From NCBI GenBank assembly GCA_964410485.1, contig CAYPHJ010000152.1:1-8537 (forward strand): a stretch of DNA of 8,537 bases. The letters run 5' to 3'. The DNA comes from CAYPHJ01 sp964410485. GTDB lineage: Bacteria > Desulfobacterota > Binatia > UBA9968. Made by a program: the position numbers and the translations under genes. The notes under the pieces were generated by a model. It was not told the origin of the DNA. It saw nothing but the letters and a program-made list of their open reading frames with translations, and did no database searches. Shown one piece after another: positions 1 to 5,285 of this stretch (within the stretch, counting starts at the first letter, position 1; each line of letters starts with the position of its first letter).

Positions 1-179
1 GTAGGCAAACTTTTGCCCAAAGAGAGCTAGACAAGCACCGTAAAGAAAGCCAGGTCTCTGAACAACAGGGCCGCAACAGCGTCGGATCCCAAAAATAGCC
101 TATCCGTTCGGCACCTTCGAATGTCCGGTAAGGTTTACGGCGAGGGGGAAGTTTGAAAAGTTATTTTTGCACCGGAAAG
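1..179. other. non-coding flank left of the MITE-like element
   Basis: I see no supported gene in this stretch. If the element at 190-336 and one flanking repeat are removed, the floA frame would run on to a stop near 100, but the roughly 25 extra residues (beginning TFRCKNNF) do not look like flotillin, so this is taken as unrelated flank. A short near-palindrome, GGCAAACTTTTGCC, lies at 4-17. It could be a small operator or chance, and no gene next to it is visible in the window. Confidence 0.5.
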
Positions 180-189
180 TAGCTAGGTA
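180..189. repeat. left target-site duplication of the MITE-like element
   Basis: TAGCTAGGTA is repeated perfectly and in the same orientation at 337-346, immediately outside the inverted repeats of the 147-bp element. A 10-bp perfect direct repeat exactly abutting both ends is best explained as duplication of the target on insertion. Confidence 0.8.
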
Positions 190-336
190 ATGCTTATACG
201 GTTGTTTCAGCAAACCCCAATAGGTTGTGTCACCCATGATCGGAAGCTTTAGCCAAGTCCAGCGCACCTCGAATACGGCGCCTCGCCACCTCCCTACACT
301 ATATGTTGTATTTGGCTGAAACAACCGTATAAGCAT
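190..336. mobile_element. 147-bp MITE-like element with 22-bp perfect terminal inverted repeats
   Basis: Positions 190-211 (starting ATGCTTATACGG) are the exact reverse complement of 315-336. The element is bounded on both sides by the same 10-bp word TAGCTAGGTA, at 180-189 and 337-346, as expected for a target-site duplication. Because that word begins and ends with TA, the boundary is ambiguous: 22-, 23- or 24-bp inverted repeats with 10-, 8- or 6-bp duplications all fit. The 103-bp interior has no plausible transposase, so the element must be non-autonomous and moved in trans by a related insertion sequence elsewhere in the genome. A small GGCG-CCT-CGCC hairpin lies inside at 277-287. The parent IS family cannot be named from these ends alone. 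Confidence 0.85.
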
Positions 337-346
337 TAGCTAGGTA
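337..346. repeat. right target-site duplication of the MITE-like element
   Basis: This is the second copy of TAGCTAGGTA. On the minus strand it encodes the Tyr-Leu-Ala of the conserved HYLA motif of the floA remnant, so the element landed inside, or at the already broken end of, floA coding sequence. Confidence 0.8.
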
Positions 347-502
347 GTGGGCCTCCAGGTCGTTGATGGAGATGTCAAGGCCCGCCTTGACCGCGCTGAT
401 CCGCGCCGTGACTACCGTACCGGGGGGAACCCGGCGCAGGCGCATCCCAATGAGCAATAGCAGTACAAAGCCTCCCGCCAAGCCGGTCTCGATTCCTAAC
501 AT
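337..502 (-). pseudogene. floA: floA remnant (flotillin-like protein, N-terminal fragment)
   Basis: FloA-type flotillin-like proteins are about 330-residue inner-membrane scaffold proteins of functional membrane microdomains. Here only the first 55 codons survive. The diagnostic part is present: a hydrophobic stretch at residues 12-18, GMRLRRVPPG (19-28), then AVKAGLDISINDLEAHYLA (37-55). This matches the juxtamembrane start of the FloA/UPF0365 family. The normal continuation (HYLAGGNV and on through the SPFH domain) is missing. After residue 55 the frame runs into the 147-bp element and stops at 299. The region before GMRLRRV is about 18 residues, shorter than I recall for the family, so the transmembrane hairpin may also have been shortened. 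The start is supported by AGAGG at 509-513, 6 bases before ATG. The nfeD frame ends at 505, two bases before this ATG, which is the classical nfeD-floA order. A functional product is very unlikely. Confidence 0.8.
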
Positions 503-504
503 TT

Positions 505-874
505 TTAACCTCTTTCTGTTGACAGCCGGCGTCGTCGGACCACGATTCGGTTGCCCTCCACGCTGCTCACAACAACCGGCACCCGGGCTCGATCAACTCC
601 CCGTCGGACACCACATCAACACGCTTGCCAGCGCGACGTATACCACAGGCGGTTGCTGAGCGAACAAAGGCCCGTTCAGCCCAAGGGCGGCGAGCAACGC
701 GAGACCGGCGATTGATAATCGCCCGATCCATCGACATATACCGCTCCGCATAAGGCGCTTGTCGACAACGAAGAGTCGACGGACATAAGGTAAAACCATG
801 TGTGACCAAGCCAGCATCGACAATCCATTGCCGGTACGATCGTTAAAGTGGACGACCGGAGCTTCGTCGTTCAT
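505..874 (-). pseudogene. nfeD: nfeD remnant (signal peptide joined out of frame to the C-terminal OB-fold)
   Basis: Long NfeD proteins are exported ClpP-class serine proteases with a membrane domain and a C-terminal OB-fold, and are usually encoded just upstream of floA. In the frame of 593-874 there is a signal-peptide-like stretch (MRSGICRWIGRLSIAG... ending LFAQQ) followed by PPVVYV, the usual first strand of the mature protease domain. At about 627-640 homology jumps to the far end of the protein in a different frame: AGKRVDVVSDGELIEPG (about 582-632). After a further frame change at the GGG of 582-584 come VPVVVSSVEGNRIVVRR and a TAA at 505-507. The whole protease and membrane region, probably over 1 kb, is therefore deleted, and a single missing G splits the OB-fold. 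The start is uncertain: ATG at 874-872 has AGGGA upstream, while ATG at 751 would give a compact signal peptide. Loss of function is close to certain if the sequence is correct. Confidence 0.78.
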
Positions 875-939
875 GGCTGATTTCCCTGTACTGTGTTTAC
901 CGGTGGAGAGCCTGCCGGCTGCTCATCCAAAATCCTCAT
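871..939 (-). CDS. possible 22-codon ORF between glgP and the nfeD remnant
   Basis: An ATG at 939-937 follows GAAGGG, which sits directly after the glgP stop. It opens a 22-residue frame (MRILDEQPAGSPPVNTVQGN...) whose TGA overlaps the ATG at 874-872 as ATGA. The spacing and overlap resemble a translationally coupled leader, but the peptide is tiny, proline-rich and unrecognised. It could equally be intergenic debris of the decayed nfeD locus. Low confidence. Confidence 0.22.
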   Translation of the reverse strand: MRILDEQPAGSPPVNTVQGNQP

Positions 940-952
940 GCGATAGCCCTTC

Positions 953-2635
953 TCAACGAAAGTAGGCTTTCAAGGTATACTCCAGTACCATGCGCTGGGT
1001 GTTGAAGAATGAGCCATTCAGCGCGATGGCGTGTGACATCACGTCGATAAAGCCTTGGCGGTTCTTGGTGTAGAGCGGGATGATCACCTTGTCGAGCTTA
1101 TCGTACAACGCCGCAGCGTCTGGGGAAGTGCGCCTGTCGTTCTCGACAGGTCCGGGGTCGATGGCCCAGCCGGTTTTGCCTTCGATGCACCCTTCAATCC
1201 ACCAACCGTCGAGGATACTGAGACTGGGCACACCGTTGAGGGCGGCCTTCATGCCGCTCGTGCCGCTCGCTTCCTGGGGCGGCTGTGGAGTGTTCAGCCA
1301 GACATCCACGCCAGCGGTCATCAATGCCCCGAGATCCCAGTTGTAATTGGCCAAGTAAACGATCTGCACGCGGTCCTTGAGCGCATCGCGGGCCTGAAAG
1401 ATCCGCTTGATCTGTTCCTTGCCTTCGTGGTCGTGCGGATGCGCCTTGCCGGCGTAAACGACCTGGAACTCGCCAGTGTTGGCGGCGATGGCTTGGAGCC
1501 GGTCGATGTCGTGCAAAAACAGGTCGGCCCGTTTGTAAGCCGTGGCGCGCCGGGCAAAGCCGAGCGTGAGCCGATCTTCCCGCATGCCCGTGTTGGTCTC
1601 CCGGTTCACATACTCAATCAGCCGCCGTTTGGCTTCGCAATGCGCGTCCCAGATTTCCTGCGGCGGAATGCGGAAGGCGTAGCGTAGGCTGAAACTGTCC
1701 TCGCGCCAGCCGGGAATATAGCGATCAAACAATGCGGCAAATGACGGCGAGACCCAGGATGGCACGTGCACGCCGTTGGTGATAGCGTTGATTGGATACT
1801 CGGCAAACATCAACCGCGAGACCTCGGCATGTTTCTTGGCGACGCCGTTGACGTAATCGCTGAGGTTCAAGGCGAGATGGGTCATGTTGAGCAGGCCGTC
1901 ATAGCAGAAGACATCCTGCATCTCCGGAATTTCCTTCCGCCCCAGCACACGCATCGCCAACTCCAGGGGAAACTTGTCGTGGCCCGCGGGCACGGGCGTG
2001 TGCGTGGTGAAGACGCACAACTGCCGCACCGTCTTCACATCGGCGCGTGTGAAGGTGTTCCGACCGTCACGCGCGGCTTGTTCGTCCAGCAACGCCAGGG
2101 TGAGCAACGCGGCATGACCTTCGTTGAGGTGAAAGCGCGCGATGGTATTATGGCCGAGCGCCCGCAGCATCCGCACGCCGCCGATGCCAAGCACCACCTC
2201 TTGGCAGAGTCGATAGTGCGCGTCACCGCCGTAAAGGTGATGCGTCAGTGTCCGGTCCCATGCGGCGTTTTCAGGCACGTCGGTATCGAGCAAGTAGACC
2301 GGCACGGTGAAACCCTCGGCAGCTTTGACTTCGTATTGCCAGGCGCGGAAGTAAACCGTGCGGCCCTCGACCGTTACGCTGGCGCGTGTGGGCAGCTCGG
2401 TTAAGAAGTCCTCCACCCCCCATTCATTCGGCTCTTCACGTTGCCAGCCGCTCGCGTCCAGTCGTTGGCAAAAGTAGCCTTTGCGGTAGAGCAACGTGAC
2501 AGCGACCAGCGGTACTTTGAGGTCGGCGGCGGCCCGGAGGGTGTCGCCCGCTAGCACGCCAAGGCCGCCGCTGTAGGTCGGCATCCCCGGCTCCAGGGCG
2601 ATTTCCATCGAGAAATAGGCAATCCTTACATTCAT
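953..2635 (-). CDS. glgP: alpha-glucan (glycogen/maltodextrin) phosphorylase, GT35, short form
   Basis: This enzyme splits alpha-1,4-glucans with inorganic phosphate, releasing glucose-1-phosphate in the cytoplasm. The 560-residue length and the opening RIAYFSMEIAL...PTYSGGLGVLAGD (4-31) match the compact alpha-glucan phosphorylase subfamily (TIGR02094-like) rather than the ~800-residue glycogen phosphorylases. Further motifs are HLNEGHAAL (169-177), ITNGVHVPSW (285-294), GFARRATAYKRADLF (359-373, phosphate/sugar contacts), AGKAHPHD (395-402) and EASGTSGMKAALNG (455-468). Lys463 is the expected pyridoxal-phosphate lysine. All landmarks are present, so it should be active. The chosen ATG is preceded by GGAGAG 10 bases upstream and places the conserved RIAYFSMEIA right at the N-terminus. 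An ATG 21 bases earlier (2656) would add MERRAVA and has a poorer ribosome site. The gene is separated from the HAD gene by a 218-bp spacer with a tandem repeat, so it may have its own promoter. Substrate (glycogen, starch-like glucan or maltodextrin) cannot be told from sequence. Confidence 0.95.
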   Translation of the reverse strand: MNVRIAYFSMEIALEPGMPTYSGGLGVLAGDTLRAAADLKVPLVAVTLLYRKGYFCQRLDASGWQREEPNEWGVEDFLTELPTRASVTVEGRTVYFRAWQYEVKAAEGFTVPVYLLDTDVPENAAWDRTLTHHLYGGDAHYRLCQEVVLGIGGVRMLRALGHNTIARFHLNEGHAALLTLALLDEQAARDGRNTFTRADVKTVRQLCVFTTHTPVPAGHDKFPLELAMRVLGRKEIPEMQDVFCYDGLLNMTHLALNLSDYVNGVAKKHAEVSRLMFAEYPINAITNGVHVPSWVSPSFAALFDRYIPGWREDSFSLRYAFRIPPQEIWDAHCEAKRRLIEYVNRETNTGMREDRLTLGFARRATAYKRADLFLHDIDRLQAIAANTGEFQVVYAGKAHPHDHEGKEQIKRIFQARDALKDRVQIVYLANYNWDLGALMTAGVDVWLNTPQPPQEASGTSGMKAALNGVPSLSILDGWWIEGCIEGKTGWAIDPGPVENDRRTSPDAAALYDKLDKVIIPLYTKNRQGFIDVMSHAIALNGSFFNTQRMVLEYTLKAYFR

Positions 2636-2643
2636 CGCTACGG

Positions 2644-2649
2644 CTCTCC
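2644..2649 (-). promoter_or_regulatory. glgP ribosome binding site deciding the start
   Basis: GGAGAG lies 10 bases before the ATG at 2635-2633. It lies inside the coding frame of the longer alternative start at 2656, which argues for the shorter protein. Confidence 0.5.
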
Positions 2650-2786
2650 GCTCCATGTTATGGCCAATATCCTGGCACTCGCAACTTCCTGGTGCCTAGA
2701 ATTTCTTAAACCTTCGAACAAAAGGAGACTTTCCGCAGTCTGTCGAATACCTTCGGCATCTCTGTCTATATCGGCAAACATAAGCT

Positions 2787-2846
2787 ACCCAAGGGTTAGA
2801 TTTTAAATGTCTCGACGATCCACCCACAGGGTTAGATTCTTAAATG
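2787..2846. repeat. tandem imperfect direct repeat in the spacer upstream of glgP
   Basis: Two copies of a 23-25 bp word lie 35 bases apart: 2787-2809 (ACCCAAGGGTTAGATTTTAAATG written in two parts: ACCCAAGGGT then TAGATTTTAAATG) and 2822-2846 (ACCCACAGGGT then TAGATTCTTAAATG). They differ by two single-base indels only. Each copy begins with a small inverted repeat, ACCC-(2 or 3 bases)-GGGT, followed by an AT-rich tail. The spacing is a little over three helical turns. The pair is 150-210 bases upstream of the glgP ATG and just after the HAD gene. It could be a pair of regulator sites or the remains of a local duplication. Confidence 0.6.
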
Positions 2847-2847
2847 G

Positions 2848-2887
2848 CTTGATAGGTTCTCCTTAAACATCTTTTCACCTTATCAAG
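2848..2887 (-). terminator. hairpin straddling the HAD stop codon (possible 3' end or attenuator)
   Basis: On the minus strand CTTGATAAGGT (2877-2887) can pair with ACCTATCAAG (2848-2857), a 10-bp stem with one bulged A and a 19-base loop. The 5' arm includes the last codons of the HAD gene and its TGA sits at the loop edge. No U-run follows, so it is not a standard intrinsic terminator. It may protect a transcript end or be coincidental. Confidence 0.35.
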
Positions 2888-3567
2888 TCTCGGAACTTCA
2901 GCAATTGCGCCAGGTTGTATTGAAGCAAGTCGCCGATGCGATCGAGGCTGATGTCCGCGGCCGGAAAGTCCGCCAGAATCTTCGGGTCGCGGGCGTAATG
3001 GCCCTGGCGCACAAACACGGTGGTGACGCGCGAGCCCCAACTTTTTTTGACGGCGGTGAGAATGCGCAGTTTGTCCTCCATTAGCACGTAATGTTCGGCG
3101 GGGCAGCGCTCGGCGACATCGGCGAGTTCATTTTCTTTGTGCAGATAAATAAAGACCGCGCCGGCCACCGCTTCAAACAGTCCGGAGCGGTCCACTTTGC
3201 GCGGCTGGAAGACCACATCGCCGTCGGTGAGGAGGGCCGCCGGCCCCCATTGCTTGACGTGTTCGATAACCTCCAGCGCGCGGGGAAAGAGGCGGTCGGC
3301 AAATGGATAGTTGAGCAAAAAGCGGGAGACGGTGAGGATACCCGGATCGCGCGGATACTCGCCGCGATAGCGTTGCAAGGCGCCCAGGTAATCGGCGTAG
3401 CCAAGCTCGGTTCGCAGTTGCTCGAAGATGCTCCAGTAGCGCCGCGCGCGCTCGGCGCCGACCTCGCGCTCGAGGTGGCGTTGCAGGTCGGCGATGACGT
3501 GGTCGTTGTCGAGCAGCGTGTTGTCCACATCGAACAGGAACGCGATAGCGGATCTGGCTGTGGTCAT
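2875..3567 (-). CDS. HAD-superfamily hydrolase (phosphatase-like)
   Basis: This 230-residue cytoplasmic protein is of the haloacid dehalogenase superfamily, whose members transfer phosphoryl groups via an aspartyl intermediate. Motif I is FLFDVDNTLLDND (10-22) with nucleophile Asp13 and acid/base Asp15. Motif II is LLTDGD with Thr114. The motif III lysine is probably Lys124 (QPRKVDRSG). Motif IV is MEDK with Glu164-Asp165 as Mg2+ ligands. A helical cap lies between motifs I and II at roughly 20-95. The full catalytic set is present. The ATG at 3567-3565 overlaps the TGA of the DUF2254 gene as ATGA, with GAAGAGGG about 8 bases upstream, so translation is coupled. A longer in-frame start inside the DUF2254 gene (3696) is rejected because the extra residues are a shadow of that gene. 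The substrate is unknown. The coupling suggests function with the DUF2254 protein or a shared need for dosage. Confidence 0.9.
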   Translation of the reverse strand: MTTARSAIAFLFDVDNTLLDNDHVIADLQRHLEREVGAERARRYWSIFEQLRTELGYADYLGALQRYRGEYPRDPGILTVSRFLLNYPFADRLFPRALEVIEHVKQWGPAALLTDGDVVFQPRKVDRSGLFEAVAGAVFIYLHKENELADVAERCPAEHYVLMEDKLRILTAVKKSWGSRVTTVFVRQGHYARDPKILADFPAADISLDRIGDLLQYNLAQLLKFRDLIR

Positions 3568-4898
3568 GGTGTGGCCCTCTTCTCCGTCGTGAGCACCTGG
3601 GATAGTCGCAACATGGCGGCCTTGACGCCCGCGCGATCGTGCGGCGAGGTGATCGTCTGCTCGGCCACCGCGGCAATCAAGTCCGCCTGTTGCCACAACG
3701 CTTCTCGTCGTCTGATGTGTGCGGTCGGTCCGGCGATGATTTCCAGAGCCTGAAGCAAGCGCGTGAGGACCGTGACATTGCCCGCAGCATTCTGCCGGAT
3801 CTGGTCAAAGGCTTCAGCCAACAGGCTCGCGAAGCTCGGGCCTCGGGCAATTACGCGCAGCTGCCCGTCGTCCAGGCGGCGGGCCGTCGCAAATCGTCGC
3901 GATGCAAGCCGGACAAGGATCGCCGCCAGGTAGTCCACGCACATCACTGCGGTCGTGGTGTCGTTGATGCCAGGCGACAACGCTTTCAGGGCGATGTCCA
4001 CGAGTTGCCGAATGCCAAAGCTTGCGTCCTGTTCCACCGTGCGATGCCGGCTGATGACGTAGACCGCGTTGAGCTCGTCCGTAGCGTCTCCGTCCAATTC
4101 ACCCGGGCTGGCCACGGAAATCAGCGTAGTCCCCTCGACGACGAACTCACCGATGCCGCGTTCCATGCGCAGGATAGTCCTGCGTACTCGGGCGAAAACC
4201 ATGAGCGAGTCCCCGTCGATACTCTCAATGTAACCAGTCTTCTGTGACGGAACGGCGGACCACGCCGGCTCCGCGTGAGTCATCGCCAACTCGCCATCCG
4301 CGTCTTCCTCAACGTCATCACCCACCCCCTGGGGAAACAAGTGATCCACGGCAGCGATAGTCTCCTCCGCCACCGCGGGAATGATGCTCGATGCCTGGAT
4401 GGACATCGAGATATGGTGAATGAAAAAGATCAAATAGCCGATGCCGACGAATGCCAGGATCAAACCGACCAGCACCGCCAGCGACGGGACGAACGCCCCT
4501 TCGTCACCTCCCCGAATGACCCTGAGCACCACCAAGCAGTACGCAAAGATGCCGACGAACACCCCGAGCACCACCTGATTGATGCGGTCACGCATAAAGT
4601 TGCGCAGAATCCGCGACGTGTACTGGCTGGACGTCAGCGAGAGGGCCACGATCGTAATGGAGAACACCACTCCGGCCACCGTGATCATCGAGCTGGCGAC
4701 GGCGGTGAGCAGGCCGCGGGAACCAGCCGCACCGGCGCCGAAAAGCAGCGGCCACCGCTCGACAACAGGCAAACCGACACTGGCGTCGACCCCTATCAGG
4801 ACAGTGGCGAGCCCCACGGCGCCCAACACGATGACTGCGGGCAAGAACCAGAAGCTCGATCGAACCTCTTGCCACCCTTGGTGTAGCTTCATGAACAT
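3564..4898 (-). CDS. DUF2254 family integral membrane protein
   Basis: This 444-residue protein of unknown function has a membrane-anchored N-terminal half and a soluble C-terminal half. Predicted membrane helices lie at about 17-37, 63-88, 108-128 and 138-160, then a long acidic linker (about 190-210: DDVEEDADGE). Family signatures visible are SSMITVAGVVFSITIVALSL (69-88), SSQYTSRILRNFMRD (90-104), and the very characteristic FGIRQLVDIALKALSPGIND (294-313) followed by TTAVMCVDYL. Length agrees with the family norm of roughly 400-450 residues. The first ATG is chosen because GAGGAG lies upstream, although its 12-base spacing is a little long; the ATG two codons on is a less well-placed alternative. 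The gene follows a 45-codon membrane ORF by 20 bases and overlaps the HAD gene by four bases. Transport or sensing roles have been guessed for such proteins, but the sequence does not establish one. Confidence 0.92.
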   Translation of the reverse strand: MFMKLHQGWQEVRSSFWFLPAVIVLGAVGLATVLIGVDASVGLPVVERWPLLFGAGAAGSRGLLTAVASSMITVAGVVFSITIVALSLTSSQYTSRILRNFMRDRINQVVLGVFVGIFAYCLVVLRVIRGGDEGAFVPSLAVLVGLILAFVGIGYLIFFIHHISMSIQASSIIPAVAEETIAAVDHLFPQGVGDDVEEDADGELAMTHAEPAWSAVPSQKTGYIESIDGDSLMVFARVRRTILRMERGIGEFVVEGTTLISVASPGELDGDATDELNAVYVISRHRTVEQDASFGIRQLVDIALKALSPGINDTTTAVMCVDYLAAILVRLASRRFATARRLDDGQLRVIARGPSFASLLAEAFDQIRQNAAGNVTVLTRLLQALEIIAGPTAHIRRREALWQQADLIAAVAEQTITSPHDRAGVKAAMLRLSQVLTTEKRATP

Positions 4899-4918
4899 CG
4901 GTTGTTACTGCTCCTCGA

Positions 4919-5056
4919 TCACTTTGGTTGCAGAAGGCGTTTCGTTCGAATCCGTTGGCGCAGAAACGCCCTCGCTCCGACGGTTGCCAACATGCCGCCC
5001 CCCACCGACATCGCTAGGATCGACAGCCCAAAGCAGTGGTATGTCGATCGCTGCAC
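4919..5056 (-). CDS. 45-residue single-pass membrane protein (GTG start)
   Basis: The start GTG at 5056-5054 is preceded by AAAGGAG (5066-5072) at 9-base spacing, the strongest ribosome site in this part of the operon. The peptide has a hydrophobic core (about residues 8-31: CFGLSILAMSVGGGMLATVG...) followed by a very basic tail (RQRIRTKRLLQPK), suggesting one membrane helix with a cytoplasmic C-terminus by the positive-inside rule. Its TGA is 20 bases before the DUF2254 start, whose ribosome site (GAGGAG) immediately follows the stop. About 69% of third codon positions are G or C, consistent with coding. I recognise no family. It may be an accessory subunit of the DUF2254 protein. Confidence 0.55.
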   Translation of the reverse strand: MQRSTYHCFGLSILAMSVGGGMLATVGARAFLRQRIRTKRLLQPK

Positions 5057-5065
5057 GCGACCACT

Positions 5066-5072
5066 CTCCTTT
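5066..5072 (-). promoter_or_regulatory. strong ribosome binding site of the 45-codon ORF
   Basis: AAAGGAG on the minus strand sits 9 bases before the GTG at 5056-5054. It is the main reason to call that GTG as a start rather than dismiss the frame as non-coding. Confidence 0.6.
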
Positions 5073-5102
5073 GAGCACCGGCAGAGTGCGGCTTTTCCTT
5101 CG

Positions 5103-5285
5103 CTACTTGTCGGCCAGCTTTTCCACGTGCCCGCCGAACTCGAATCGCATCGCGGATAACAGCACGTGGGCAAAACCCGACTCGCCGCACGAGCTAAACT
5201 GGATCGTGCGTGCCAGCACTGCTGCCTCTAGGCGCCACGGCCCGGTAGAGACGGTGCCGGTTAGCCGCGCGACCCCGTTCTTCAT
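5103..5285 (-). CDS. 60-residue unknown protein translationally coupled to pyruvate kinase
   Basis: The ATG at 5285-5283 overlaps the pyk TGA as ATGA, so ribosomes finishing pyk can restart here; no separate strong ribosome site is visible. The 60 residues begin MKNGVARLTGTVSTGPWRLE and end FEFGGHVEKLADK. By my count 48 of 60 codons end in G or C, matching the neighbouring real genes and arguing against a chance frame. The NGVARLTGTV segment loosely resembles the GVV-LTGTV strand of BON domains, but the rest of a BON fold is not visible, and no family assignment is made. There is no signal peptide or membrane helix. It could be an intact micro-protein or the end product of a shrunken gene. 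Confidence 0.5.
   Translation of the reverse strand: MKNGVARLTGTVSTGPWRLEAAVLARTIQFSSCGESGFAHVLLSAMRFEFGGHVEKLADK

Noticed and set aside
4..17. GGCAAACTTTTGCC near-palindrome as an operator
   Set aside because: A single 5-6 bp stem with no gene or promoter visible beside it; too little to support a call.
100..336. 78-codon minus-strand ORF starting inside the 147-bp element as a transposase remnant
   Set aside because: The start lies in the inverted repeat and the product crosses out of the element into flank. No transposase motif (DDE or HUH) is visible.
567..809. 80-codon minus-strand ORF as an independent gene
   Set aside because: Only its last ~20 residues are meaningful, and they are the NfeD OB-fold in one of the broken frames. 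The N-terminal part is out-of-frame nonsense.
1055..1687. 210-codon plus-strand open frame antisense to glgP
   Set aside because: It is a mirror of the GC-rich glgP coding strand. The minus-strand frame has all phosphorylase motifs, and the antisense product resembles nothing known.
2670..2690. TGGCAC...GCAAC as a sigma-54 promoter on the plus strand
   Set aside because: The -12 element does not fit the consensus and spacing, and there is no plus-strand gene downstream.
2792..2846. AGGGTTAG words as telomere-like or CRISPR-like repeats
   Set aside because: Only two copies, imperfect, with a short 12-bp gap between them and no further units; not an array.
3091..3753. 220-codon plus-strand frame antisense to the HAD and DUF2254 genes
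   Set aside because: It crosses two convincing minus-strand genes and their coupled overlap, has no family resemblance, and is expected by chance at this G+C.
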